Source: a virus
Direction: 5' to 3' (one strand)
IMG/VR virus record: IMGVR_UViG_3300042564_005549
Coordinates: 17,705-81,704 of that record
DNA: 64,000 bases
In this document: piece by piece, positions 8,439 to 18,700 of the stretch
How the letters are laid out: the number at the start of each line of letters is the position of its first letter
Numbering within the stretch: position 1 is the first letter of the stretch
Notes under the pieces: generated by a model
What the model was told of the DNA's origin: nothing
Seen by the model: only the letters and a program-made list of their open reading frames with translations
Databases searched by the model: none
Position numbers and translations under genes: made by a program

Positions 8439-9824
8439 ATGAGCGAAAAGAACTTTGGACAACTTGGTCAGAATTTTCAAAAATCCTTAATTAAGGTAAT
8501 AATAGAGAACAAAAAATTCGCTGTTACCATAGTTGATGTAATCGAAAGTAAGTATTTTGATGGTCCATATTTTAGATATATTATCGAAAATGTGAAAGAA
8601 TTGTATGGTAAGTACGGTGAAATGCCGTCGTATGAGACTTTGGCACAAAAAATTATGACTGAAAATGTTAAAGACACAACATCTTCAATTCATATGGATA
8701 CACTTAAAGGTATTCAAGAACACGACTTAACAAATGAGTCTTGGATTATGGATACCGCAATGAATTTTTGTAAACAACAAGTATTAAAGAAAGAACTTAA
8801 AACTGTTGAGAAAATTATTGAAAATGGTGATTTCGAGGAGTATAGAAAAATTGAACAAATAATTCAAAAAGCACTACAAGTAGGAGCAACGGCGGATGAC
8901 ATTAGAGACGTTTTTGAGAACGTTTCAGGAGCATTGGAGAAAGATTCAAGAGTACCGGTTCCATTAGGAATTGTGGGTATTGATAATCTTTTAAAAGGTG
9001 GTTTAGGAATTGGTGAGTTAGGGGTAGTACTTGCACCGACCGGTACAGGTAAAACTACATTACTTACTAAAATTGCAAATAGTGCACACGCATCAGGTAA
9101 GAACGTACTTCAAATCTTCTTTGAAGATAACGTAACGAACATCCTAAGAAAACACTACACTATTTGGACAGGGATTGCACCTGACGACCAATTAGAGAAT
9201 AAGGAAGAGGTTATTGCAAGAGTAAAAGAAATCGAGGAGAATTCAAAAGGTCAATTAAAACTATTGAAGATGCCAAGTGATTCTGTTACAATTTCAGAAA
9301 TCAAATCTAAAATTAGAAAATTACATTCAGAAGGATTTATTGTTGATGTATTATTAATTGACTATGTTGATTGTATTTCACCTGAAAGGTCTACCTTTGG
9401 TGAAGAATGGAAAGGAGAAGGGTCAATTATGAGAAGTTTAGAGGCGATGACATCTGAATTTAATATCGCCATATGGACGGCAACTCAAGGTAATCGTGAA
9501 TCGATTGCGTCTGAAGTTGTAACTACAGACCAAATGGGTGGTTCTATTAAGAAAGCACAAATTGGACACGTGGTTATGTCAGTAGGTAAAACTATGGAAC
9601 AAAAAGAACACAATTTAGCAACTATGACGTTGTTAAAGTCACGTATCGGTAGAGATGGTGTAATTTTCCAAAACTGCACATTCAATAATGAAATGTTAAT
9701 TATTGATACCGATAGTCAAAACACACTACTTGGATTCGAAGAACAGAAAACACAAGAGAGAGCTAACAGAGCCGCTGAAGTGTACAAGAAAACCCAAGAA
9801 AAAAAACAAATACTAATTAACTAA
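8439..9824 (+). CDS. 41: Replicative DNA helicase, DnaB/gp41 family
   Basis: A 461-residue protein with a DnaB-type N-terminal helical part (about 1-165) and a RecA-type C-terminal motor. Walker A is APTGTGKTT near residues 199-207. The segment VLLIDYVDCISPE is Walker B and its surroundings, and WTATQGNRES near nt 9480 fits the DnaB H3/Q-loop motif. T4 gp41 (475 residues) forms a hexamer that unwinds the fork and works with the gp61 primase, whose homologue lies at 38365-39306. The leader contains an AT-rich stretch (TATTTTTAATATATAAAC) that may hold a promoter but does not match either recurrent box. Confidence 0.92.
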   Translation: MSEKNFGQLGQNFQKSLIKVIIENKKFAVTIVDVIESKYFDGPYFRYIIENVKELYGKYGEMPSYETLAQKIMTENVKDTTSSIHMDTLKGIQEHDLTNESWIMDTAMNFCKQQVLKKELKTVEKIIENGDFEEYRKIEQIIQKALQVGATADDIRDVFENVSGALEKDSRVPVPLGIVGIDNLLKGGLGIGELGVVLAPTGTGKTTLLTKIANSAHASGKNVLQIFFEDNVTNILRKHYTIWTGIAPDDQLENKEEVIARVKEIEENSKGQLKLLKMPSDSVTISEIKSKIRKLHSEGFIVDVLLIDYVDCISPERSTFGEEWKGEGSIMRSLEAMTSEFNIAIWTATQGNRESIASEVVTTDQMGGSIKKAQIGHVVMSVGKTMEQKEHNLATMTLLKSRIGRDGVIFQNCTFNNEMLIIDTDSQNTLLGFEEQKTQERANRAAEVYKKTQEKKQILIN

Positions 9825-9839
9825 AAAAAAACTAAAAAG

Positions 9840-10814
9840 ATGACTGAGAAGATTTTACAAGAAAATCCTGGACGCTTTGTCCTTTTTCCAATCGAACATC
9901 ACGATTTGTGGAAGTTATATAAACAACAAGAAGCTTGTTTTTGGACAGCAGAAGAGATTGATTTATCACAAGATATTTCCGATTGGGAAAATAAATTAAA
10001 TAACGATGAACAACACTTCGTTAAACACGTGTTAGCATTTTTTGCGGCGTCTGACGGTATTGTAAATGAAAATATTGCAATGAATTTTGTTAACTCAGTA
10101 CAATATACTGAGGCGAAATTCTTCTATGGTTTTCAGATTATGATGGAGAACATTCATAGTGAAACTTATTCATTGTTAATCGACACATACATCAAAGACA
10201 AAGAAGAACAAAGTAAATTATTCAACGCAATTGAGACAGTACCGGCAATCCAAAAGAAAGCAAAATGGGCGATGAATTATATTGACAATGGTACATTTGT
10301 TGAAAGACTAATTGCATTTGCAGCTGTTGAAGGTATATTCTTTTCAGGTTCATTCTGTTCACTTTTCTGGTTAAAGAAAAGAGGATTGATGCCAGGTCTT
10401 ACATTTTCAAATGAATTGATTTCTCGTGATGAAGGTATGCATTGTGATTATGCTTGTCATCTATATAACAATCATATTGAAAACAAATTGAGTGAAAAGA
10501 AGATTAAGGATATCATTTGTGGAGCATTAGAAATCGAAAAGGAATTTATCCTTGAAGCACTTCCTGTTCGTTTGATTGGTATGAATTCAGATTTGATGTC
10601 TCAATATCTTGAGTTTGTTACTGATAGACTTTTAGTTGCTTTAGGATGTTCTAAAGTATACAATACCACAAATCCTTTTGATTTTATGGAGAACATAGCA
10701 ATCCAAGGGAAAACTAACTTTTTTGAAAAGAGAGTTGCTGAATACCAAAAGGCAGGAGTACATAATAAATCAGATGAAGAACTTGATAGTGCATTCTCTG
10801 ATATGGATTTTTAA
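9840..10814 (+). CDS. nrdB: Ribonucleotide reductase class Ia beta subunit
   Basis: A 324-residue NrdB. The di-iron ligands and radical tyrosine are in the expected order: SDGIVNEN (Asp), then ENIHSETY with Glu, His and the Tyr four residues after the His, then [10 protein letters not shown] (Glu) and RDEGMHCDY (Glu, His). It makes the tyrosyl radical for NrdA. It starts 15 bp after the helicase stop and is followed at 21 bp by nrdA; this beta-before-alpha order is the reverse of most bacterial operons. The C-terminus DSAFSDMDF fits the NrdA-binding tail. Confidence 0.95.
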   Translation: MTEKILQENPGRFVLFPIEHHDLWKLYKQQEACFWTAEEIDLSQDISDWENKLNNDEQHFVKHVLAFFAASDGIVNENIAMNFVNSVQYTEAKFFYGFQIMMENIHSETYSLLIDTYIKDKEEQSKLFNAIETVPAIQKKAKWAMNYIDNGTFVERLIAFAAVEGIFFSGSFCSLFWLKKRGLMPGLTFSNELISRDEGMHCDYACHLYNNHIENKLSEKKIKDIICGALEIEKEFILEALPVRLIGMNSDLMSQYLEFVTDRLLVALGCSKVYNTTNPFDFMENIAIQGKTNFFEKRVAEYQKAGVHNKSDEELDSAFSDMDF

Positions 10815-10835
10815 TATTTAAAAGTTTTTATAAAG

Positions 10836-13253
10836 ATGAAAGTTAAAAAGAGGAATGGTGAACTGGAAGAAATGAGATATGACAAAATCACTAAACGTAT
10901 TAGTGCTTTATGTCACGATTTGAATATGGATTATGTTGACCCTACATATATTACATTAAAAGTAACACAGGGAATTTATGATGGAATATCTACAATTGAG
11001 TTAGACAAATTAGCAGCGGAAACCGCGGCACAGATGACATCTACTCACCCCGACTACGCAAAATTAGCGGGTAGAATTTCAGTATCTAATTTACATAAAT
11101 CAACCCCAAAAAAGTTCTCACAATGTATTAAAGAGTTATATTCTTTCATTGAACCAAAAACTGGTAAAGAATCTACTTTAATTTCTGACGAAGTATATGA
11201 GTTCGTAATGGAAAATAAAGAAGTTATCGACGGTGCAATTGATATGAACAGAGATTTGGATTTTGATTATTTCGGATTCAAAACATTAGAACGTTCATAT
11301 CTTTTAAAGATTGGTAATAGAATTGTGGAAAGACCACAATATATGTATATGAGAGTTGCGGTGGGTATTTGCAAAGGAGATGTTGAAATGGCTTTGAGAA
11401 TCTACGATGACTTATCACAACACTTTTATACACACGCCACTCCAACACTATTCAATGCAGGAACACGTAGAGCCCAAATGTCTTCTTGTTTCTTAATTGG
11501 AAACAAAGGTGACGATATCGATGGATTGTTCGATACAATCAAAGACGTTGCAAAGATTTCTAAGTGGGCTGGTGGTATCGGATTACACGTACACGATGTT
11601 CGAGCTAAAGGTTCTTACATTAAAGGAACCGGTGGAGAATCTGATGGTCTAATCCCAATGATGAAAACATATAACGAAGTTGCTCGTTGGATTAACCAAG
11701 GTGGTAAACGTAAAGGTTCGTTCGCAATTTATCTTGAACCTTGGCACGCGGATGTATTTGAATTTATTGATTTGAGAAAGAATCACGGTAAGGAAGAAAT
11801 GAGAGCAAGAGATTTATTCTTGGCTATGTGGACTCCTGATTTATTTATGAAACGTGTGGAAGAGGATGGTGATTGGTCTTTATTCTCACCTGACGAAGCT
11901 CCGGGTTTATCGGATGCATATGATAGTCCTGAAGACAAAGCGTTTACACGTTTATATGAACAATATGAACAAGACGGTAAAGCAAGAAAAGTTATTAAGG
12001 CAAGAAAGTTAATGGATGCAATATTAACTGCACAAATTGAAACAGGAACTCCTTATATGTTGTATAAGGACCCTGCAAACTATAAATCAAATCAAAAGAA
12101 CTTAGGTACAATTAAGTCATCAAACTTATGTACTGAAATACTTGAGTATTCCTCTCCAACAGAACAAGCCGTTTGTAATTTGGCATCAATCGCATTACCT
12201 AAGTATATTCTTAATGGTGAGTTTAACCACGAACTATTGTACGAATATACCTACCAAGTAGTAAAGAACTTGAACAACGTAATCGATTTAAATTTTTATC
12301 CAACCGAAGAAACAAAACGTTCAAATTTCAAACATCGTCCTGTTGGATTAGGAGTTCAAGGATTGGCGGATGTGTTCTGTATGTTGGGTATTCCATTTGA
12401 GAGTGAAGATGCCGATAAATTACAAACTGAGATTTTTGAAACTATCTATTTTGCGGCGTTAACATCGTCAAAAGATTTATCTAAAACTTTTGGTCCATAC
12501 GAGAGTATAGTGGGTTCCCCGATTGAAAAAGGGATATTTCAATATCAGGTATGGGACAAAACAGATAAAGATTTATCAGGTCGTTGGGATTGGAAATCAT
12601 TAAGAAAAGAGGTGGTTAATTACGGTGTTAGAAACTCACTATTAGTTGCTCCAATGCCAACAGCTTCTACTGCACAAATATTAGGTAATAACGAGGCGTT
12701 TGAACCATTCACCACCAATCTTTACCTTAGAAGAACATTAGGTGGAGAATTTGTTGTAATTAACAAACACTTGGTTAATGACCTATTAAAAGTGGGTATG
12801 TGGAATGATAACATCAAAAACAAATTAATTTTTGAAAATGGGTCAGTTCAAAATATTCCTGAAGTACCAACCGAAATAAAAGAGATATATAAAACTGTTT
12901 GGGAAATGTCACAAAAGAGAATTCTTCAAATGGCGGCAAACAGGTCAGTTTTCATTGACCAATCCCAATCTTTGAATTTATTTATTGACAATGTAACCAA
13001 ACCAAAATTATTGGCCGCACATATCTATGGATGGAAATTAGGATTAAAAACGGGTATGTATTATTTAAGAACAAGAGCTGCGGTGGACGCTATCAAAACT
13101 TTAGGTGTTGAAATGTCCGCTCCTCAAAAAGTGGAGACCACCACTCAAAACGTGGATTTACCAACTAAATCTATATTGTTCGAACAAAATGAAACAGCGT
13201 TAAGTATGAAACCTACAGACTCACCATTTGAGTGTGAGGGATGTGGTTCATAA
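10836..13253 (+). CDS. nrdA: Ribonucleotide reductase class Ia alpha subunit
   Basis: An 805-residue NrdA. The N-terminal 90 residues (VKKRNGELEEMRYDKITKRI) form an ATP-cone, so allosteric activity control may be kept. Active-site cysteines are seen in SSCFLIGN, SNLCTEI and EQAVCNLAS. The motif PMPTASTAQILGNNE is the family signature. The C-terminus ends CEGCGS, the mobile CxxC that is re-reduced by thioredoxin or glutaredoxin; both are encoded at 61477-62065. Full length. The gene ends a transcription unit: a structured spacer and a strong terminator follow. Confidence 0.96.
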   Translation: MKVKKRNGELEEMRYDKITKRISALCHDLNMDYVDPTYITLKVTQGIYDGISTIELDKLAAETAAQMTSTHPDYAKLAGRISVSNLHKSTPKKFSQCIKELYSFIEPKTGKESTLISDEVYEFVMENKEVIDGAIDMNRDLDFDYFGFKTLERSYLLKIGNRIVERPQYMYMRVAVGICKGDVEMALRIYDDLSQHFYTHATPTLFNAGTRRAQMSSCFLIGNKGDDIDGLFDTIKDVAKISKWAGGIGLHVHDVRAKGSYIKGTGGESDGLIPMMKTYNEVARWINQGGKRKGSFAIYLEPWHADVFEFIDLRKNHGKEEMRARDLFLAMWTPDLFMKRVEEDGDWSLFSPDEAPGLSDAYDSPEDKAFTRLYEQYEQDGKARKVIKARKLMDAILTAQIETGTPYMLYKDPANYKSNQKNLGTIKSSNLCTEILEYSSPTEQAVCNLASIALPKYILNGEFNHELLYEYTYQVVKNLNNVIDLNFYPTEETKRSNFKHRPVGLGVQGLADVFCMLGIPFESEDADKLQTEIFETIYFAALTSSKDLSKTFGPYESIVGSPIEKGIFQYQVWDKTDKDLSGRWDWKSLRKEVVNYGVRNSLLVAPMPTASTAQILGNNEAFEPFTTNLYLRRTLGGEFVVINKHLVNDLLKVGMWNDNIKNKLIFENGSVQNIPEVPTEIKEIYKTVWEMSQKRILQMAANRSVFIDQSQSLNLFIDNVTKPKLLAAHIYGWKLGLKTGMYYLRTRAAVDAIKTLGVEMSAPQKVETTTQNVDLPTKSILFEQNETALSMKPTDSPFECEGCGS

Positions 13254-13261
13254 AAAATAAT

Positions 13262-13315
13262 GGGAGACTCCCTCAAAGTATGACTGTCGACAAGGCGTAC
13301 CTTGGTCTTCCAGGT
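13262..13315 (+). ncRNA. Structured 3' region or small RNA candidate after nrdA
   Basis: The 163-bp gap between nrdA and the gp25 gene is less AT-rich than its surroundings and holds two hairpins ahead of the terminator. GGGA/TCCC (13262-13272) has a 3-nt loop. ACCT-GG/CC-AGGT (13299-13315) has a bulged T and a TCTT loop. It could be an nrdA 3' UTR or a processed small RNA. A 66-residue frame from ATG 13280 crosses it, but runs through the terminator and into gp25, so I do not call it a gene. Confidence 0.35.
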
Positions 13316-13353
13316 TTTGAGAATACAGGGGGTGAATATCAAGACACTACATT

Positions 13354-13380
13354 AAAACCCATCTTCGGATGGGTTTTTTA
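13354..13380 (+). terminator. UUCG-tetraloop terminator after nrdA
   Basis: AAAACCCATC (13354-13363), loop TTCG, GATGGGTTTT (13368-13377), then more Ts. A near-ideal intrinsic terminator separating the nucleotide/replication unit from the baseplate unit. Confidence 0.93.
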
Positions 13381-13405
13381 TTTATTACCATTTTGTATTA
13401 GTTTA

Positions 13406-13413
13406 TATTTATT
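13406..13413 (+). promoter_or_regulatory. TATTTATT box for the baseplate unit
   Basis: TATTTATT 3 nt before the ATG of gp25 and just after the terminator. As a -10 element it would start the transcript at or next to the ATG. Confidence 0.5.
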
Positions 13414-13416
13414 GAT

Positions 13417-13872
13417 ATGGCGACAACATCATACGGAATTGATTATCCATTTAGGGATAGTAGATACGGAGATTACTTAAAAACAACGGAATCTCCACAA
13501 AGAGAAGTGAGAGCGAATATCATACACCTACTCCTAACGAGAAAGGGTACAAGATATTATTTACCCGATTTTGGAACAAGACTATATGAGTATATTTTTG
13601 AACAAAATGATGTGGTTACATTCAACCATATAGAAGAGGAGATAAGAGAAGGAATTAGGAAATTTATCCCTAATGTGGAGATTAAATCCTTAAACATTAT
13701 GTCTGCAGAAAATGACCCTGACGAAACAAAAACATATAGTGAGGATGAGGACGAAAGATTATTTAGAGTTTCGGATTACTCAAGTAAACCATACACCGCA
13801 AAGGTGAAACTTGAATATACAGTAAATAACGGAGCATTTTCGGTATCAGACTTTATAATTATTAACATATAA
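13417..13872 (+). CDS. 25: Baseplate wedge protein, T4 gp25-like
   Basis: A 151-residue gp25/GpW-family protein. YGIDYPFRDS, then REVRANIIHLLLTRKGTRYY, LPDFGTRLYEYIFEQND and IEEEIREGIRKFIPNVEIK are the family pattern, including the conserved E-P/D-F-G-T-R-L region. In T4 and other contractile systems gp25 links the baseplate wedge to the first sheath ring. The family is usually about 130 residues; the extra length here is an acidic insert before the last strand. The next gene, gp6-like, starts 1 bp after its stop, the classic baseplate pairing. Confidence 0.92.
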   Translation: MATTSYGIDYPFRDSRYGDYLKTTESPQREVRANIIHLLLTRKGTRYYLPDFGTRLYEYIFEQNDVVTFNHIEEEIREGIRKFIPNVEIKSLNIMSAENDPDETKTYSEDEDERLFRVSDYSSKPYTAKVKLEYTVNNGAFSVSDFIIINI

Positions 13873-13873
13873 G

Positions 13874-15703
13874 ATGGCTAAAGAAATATCATACGCAACG
13901 AGGGATTTTGCCGGTTTAAGAGACGAATTAGTTTCACTAACCAAAAAATATTACCCTGAATTAATAAGTAACTTCAACGATGCATCGATTTACTCGGTGT
14001 TACTTGATTTAAACGCTGCGGTTGCAGATAACTTACACTTTCACATTGATAGGGTTTGGCAAGAAACAATGTTGGATTTTGCACAACAAAGACAATCATT
14101 ATTTCATATTGCAAAAACATATGGTATTAGATTACCCGGTTTAAGACCATCAGTTGCTTTGTGTGATTTCTCAATTAATGTACCTGTAAGAGGTGATAAA
14201 GACGATGAGAGATATGAAGGTATATTGAAAGCCGGTGCTCAAGTTTCAGGAGGAGGACAAATATTTGAAACATTGGAAGACATCGATTTCTCAAATCCTT
14301 TCAACAGTAAGGGTGAACCTAACAGATTAAAGATTCCTAATTTTGATAATAACAGTAAGTTAATATCATATACGATTACAAAAAGAGAGGCGGTAGTTAA
14401 TGGTACCACAAAAATATTCAGAAGAGTAATTAACGATGTTGACCAAAAACCGTTCTTAAAACTTTATCTACCTGAAAAGAATGTGTTAGGTGTTGTGGGA
14501 ATGATTCATAAATCAGGAACCAATTATGTTACCAACCCAACGTATGATGAATTTTCAACAGGTAATAAATGGTATGAGGTGAAATCATTAATGGAAGATA
14601 GAGTTTTTATCGAAGACCCGACAACCATTTCAGATACGGACAATTTTAAATCAGGTGATTATCTTAGAGTAGATAATAAATTTATCACAGAATACACACC
14701 TGAAGGATATTTCAATATCACTTTCGGTTCAGGAAATGTTGACCCAATGGATAATTTGGACAACTATATGAACGGAACAATGAAGGTTAATATTGCAACT
14801 TTCCTAAATAATAACTCATTAGGAAATATTCCGAGAGCAAATACCACGTTATTCATCAAATATCGTGTAGGTGGGGGTAAAGAATCGAATTTAGGAGTTA
14901 ATGTAATCACATCTGTAGATACAATTGATTTTGCTTTAAACGGTCCAAATTCAACAATAAACGACCAAGTTTATCAATCATTAAGAGTTACCAATATTAC
15001 ACCGGCAGTTGGTGGAGCAGATTCCCCAACAATCGAGGAAATTAGAAATATGGTTGCGTATAATTTCGCAGCACAAAATAGAGCGGTTACATTAAACGAC
15101 TACAAATCTTTGATTGAGACAATGCCATCAACATACGGAGCACCTGCGAAGGTTAGTGTGATGGAAGAAGATAACAAAGTAAGAATCAAATTATTATCAT
15201 ACGATAGTGATGGTAACTTAACTGACATTGTTTCTAACACATTAAAGAATAACGTATTAAATTATTTGGCTAAGTTTAGAATGTTGAATGACTTCTTAGA
15301 CATTATGAGTGGTGAGGTCATTGATTTAGGTTTAGAAATTGACTTGGTAGTTAACAAAAACGAAAGTCAAAGTGATGTACTTAAAGAAACAGTTAATACG
15401 GTTACAAGTTTCTTCGCAATTGACAAACGTAAAATGGGTGACCCATTATTCGTAGGTGATTTAATGAGAGAAGTTGGTAATGTTACAGGAGTAGTAAACG
15501 TTGTTGAAATCAGAGTCTTTAATAAAATTGGAGGGAAATATTCATCTGCTGAGATATCTCAAGCGTACAAAGATGACATAACTAAAGAGATTTTACAGTT
15601 TGATTCTACCATATATATGAAATCAAATCAAATCTGTCAAATTAGGTTCCCACAATCAGATATTAAAGTTAGGGTAAAAACTTTAACTTCGGCTACATAT
15701 TAA
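13874..15703 (+). CDS. 6: Baseplate wedge protein, T4 gp6 / baseplate J-like
   Basis: A 609-residue protein (T4 gp6 is 660). N-terminal ATRDFAGLRDELVSLTKKYYPE followed by NDASIYSVLLDLNAAVADNL is the usual start of gp6/baseplate-J proteins, and the second half has ADSPTIEEIRNMVAYNFAAQ then RAVTLNDYKSLIETMPSTYG, the signature of the J-like core. It forms the wedge dimers around the hub, with gp25 from the gene 1 bp upstream. The C-terminal part (about 450-609) carries the dimerisation-type alpha/beta repeat. Confidence 0.9.
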   Translation: MAKEISYATRDFAGLRDELVSLTKKYYPELISNFNDASIYSVLLDLNAAVADNLHFHIDRVWQETMLDFAQQRQSLFHIAKTYGIRLPGLRPSVALCDFSINVPVRGDKDDERYEGILKAGAQVSGGGQIFETLEDIDFSNPFNSKGEPNRLKIPNFDNNSKLISYTITKREAVVNGTTKIFRRVINDVDQKPFLKLYLPEKNVLGVVGMIHKSGTNYVTNPTYDEFSTGNKWYEVKSLMEDRVFIEDPTTISDTDNFKSGDYLRVDNKFITEYTPEGYFNITFGSGNVDPMDNLDNYMNGTMKVNIATFLNNNSLGNIPRANTTLFIKYRVGGGKESNLGVNVITSVDTIDFALNGPNSTINDQVYQSLRVTNITPAVGGADSPTIEEIRNMVAYNFAAQNRAVTLNDYKSLIETMPSTYGAPAKVSVMEEDNKVRIKLLSYDSDGNLTDIVSNTLKNNVLNYLAKFRMLNDFLDIMSGEVIDLGLEIDLVVNKNESQSDVLKETVNTVTSFFAIDKRKMGDPLFVGDLMREVGNVTGVVNVVEIRVFNKIGGKYSSAEISQAYKDDITKEILQFDSTIYMKSNQICQIRFPQSDIKVRVKTLTSATY

Positions 15704-15743
15704 TTTGTTTTTTAGTTATCTTATAAGAAAATCATTGAGTTTC

Positions 15744-15751
15744 TATTTATT
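15744..15751 (+). promoter_or_regulatory. TATTTATT box
   Basis: TATTTATT 5 nt before the ATG at 15757 in a 53-bp gap. Likely internal late promoter for the giant baseplate genes. Confidence 0.45.
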
Positions 15752-15756
15752 ATAAG

Positions 15757-18700
15757 ATGATACAAAAACATAGAATTCATACAAACATAGGGGAAGACCA
15801 ATACATTAAATTCGAAGTCAAACAAGATTTCGATTTATTGGAGGTATTGTCGTTAAAATTATCCCAAAGAGACGTATACACTTCGTTGTGTGCGGATTAT
15901 GGTGTTGTTTGTGGTAGACTTACTGTAAACAACGGATTCGGTGTTCCAAACGCAAGAGTTTCCATTTTTATTCCATTAGACGACGACGATGTTAACGACC
16001 CGGTAATATCAGCATTATATCCATACACAGAAGTAACCGATAAAGACGATAATCATTATCGTTATAATTTATTACCCGCAAGAAAACAACATAGTGGTCA
16101 CGCGGCGACGGGTACATTCCCCGACCAAACTGATATCTTAGATAGAGAAGAGGTTTTGGAGGTATATGAAAAATACTACAAATACACTGTAAAAACGAAT
16201 AGTGCTGGTGACTTTATGATTTGGGGAGTTCCTCTTGGAGAACAAATCATTGTATGTGATGTTGACTTGTCAGACATTAGTTGTTTTTCACTAAGACCGG
16301 ACGATTACCTAAGAAAAGGTTTTGGATTAGAAGAATTCCAATCAACATATGAGTTTAAAGCTAGTGTTGATATTGACTCACTTCCACAAATTAAAACATT
16401 CAAAAAAACAATTGAAGTTTATCCTTTTTGGGGTTCAGAAGATTTATGTGAGATTGGTTTAACAAGAACCGATTTTGATTTATCCGACCAAGGAGTTAAG
16501 ATAGAACCAAAGGCTTATCTGATTGGTGGAACATATACAGATGGAAGACCAGGACTTAAGGCAAACTGTAGTGTTAAAAGAGATAGTAACAAAAAATGTG
16601 ATTTAACAACTAAGGCAGGTAAAATCGAAATGATTAGAATGACCGCCGAGTATGATGAAAATAACAGACCAAAATTAGAATTATATGATGTAAAAGAAGA
16701 TATCTTAGATGACGGTTCATTTATTGTTTCGTTACCTATGAATATGGACTTTGTTTATACAAATGAATTTGGTGAGAATGAATATTCAAACGACCCAAAT
16801 AAAGGTATACCAACATCAGGTTGTTATCGTTTTAAATTCAAAACATTACAAGAAGGAACTGCAGAATTTTTAGTACCTAATATTAGAGAATACACAACAA
16901 ATGTGGATAAGTCATATGCTTGGTCTACATTGTATGATGATTATCCTTCAGAATCTTTGAGTTTAATTTTGAACACATCTGATGGATTTTACACACCCCA
17001 AGATTATTTTTATAGGTTTACCTACAATAAAGTTTTTACGGTGTCATCATTTCATAATTCATTCTTTAAAAATTCTTTGTCTACATTATCGGGACAATTA
17101 TTAGGACTAAAAGAATTAGCACCACCAAAAGAATCAGATTGTGAAAATGCTATCGTTACTCCACCGGTTAACTTTGGTTTTAGAAATTATACAATTAAGT
17201 TATTAATTGCAGATATATTATTGTTCTTTGAACAATTATCAACAGTTTCTGGTTTTATATTTAATAATTCAGTAGCAAAAATATTTCATAGATTTTCAGA
17301 TGCGACTAATTTCTGGCCGATTAAATCAGTTAGTAGAGCATTAAGAAGATACGCTTATGGCATTCAAGATTCGGGACAAAGAGAATTATTTTTAATTGAT
17401 TTTCCTTCTTGTCTTGAATGTAATAAAGATAATGAATACGGTACCGTCGGTGGTTTAGGTAACTCAGTAGATTTTTGTGAAGTCGGTACAGTTACAATTC
17501 AAGGTACTTCAGTAGAATCCCCAAGAACAGTAATTGCAACAAATTTTGTATTTAATAACCCAGACCCAGTTACTTGTTCGGGAGCAACTACACCTGCAGA
17601 TTTAACTTACTTTATAAATAATCAAACAAATTATATTTTAACAACAGGAAGTAATGGAGTTCTTTTAACAGGAACAACAATTTTTACTTCGGGAGCTACG
17701 ATTACATTTAATGACACATTAGGTATGTTTAACGAAAGTATAACATATAGTGCAGTTATTAGAGATAAAAATGCGTCAACTGTAGGTTCAGAACAATTAG
17801 CTGCGTTAGAAGAAGGATGTGCACTTTATGATACACCATATGATGAAGCGTTAGTTCAAAAATATTACATAGTACCAAATAGAACTGAAATATTACCAAC
17901 GTCATATACTGCAGGAATGGATGTAATGGCAACATTAATATCTGACGTGGATTCGAGCAATAAACCATTACCGGCATCATACGATGGAGAAACGTACACA
18001 CCAAGAACGACATCAGGTCAATCTGAATTTAGTAATGGAATATTTGCAATGATTCCTGGTACTATGACGAATAGAAGAGTTGTTGCGATTATGAAAGAAT
18101 ATAGAAGACGTAGACGTATGGCTAAGTTATTCTGTTCGGGAGTTGTGAATTATTCTTTCGTTGATAATTGGTTATCAGGTTCACTTTATTTTATTTCATT
18201 TGAGACTCAAAAAAGATTTTTATTTTGGACAAAATCTGCGTGTTGTGAGAACATCATTAAGAGAGTCACACAAAAAAACATAAAAACAAATGAAAATGAA
18301 CCTCATTATTACTATAGAAGCACAACTTATAATAATGGTACAGGTGAATGGGGTGTAGCATTTAACGGTTCGAAAAAAAGATTAAATAGACCAACAACAA
18401 TAGTTGATTTAGGACCAAGAGATGAATTCATTAGAGAAATTTGTGTGGACCCTAATTTAGACCCTAACTGCTCAGTATCGAGAGAAATAGGTCCATCATC
18501 ATTTAAAGATTTTGGAGAAATTCTTGGTATGGCGATTAACTATAGAATGGATGTTAGTAACTCGAATTTTGACGTTAGAAACTTTTTCGATAACAATGGA
18601 TTTTATTCTAACGGAATTAGAAGTGCGTTAGACGGTGATTTATTACAATTAATATCAATCAACAGTGAAGTCGGTATTGAACAATTCGATTTACAAAGTC

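Noticed and set aside
13241-13480. Frame of 79 codons after nrdA
   Set aside because: It crosses a strong terminator and the gp25 start; the region fits a structured RNA or spacer better.
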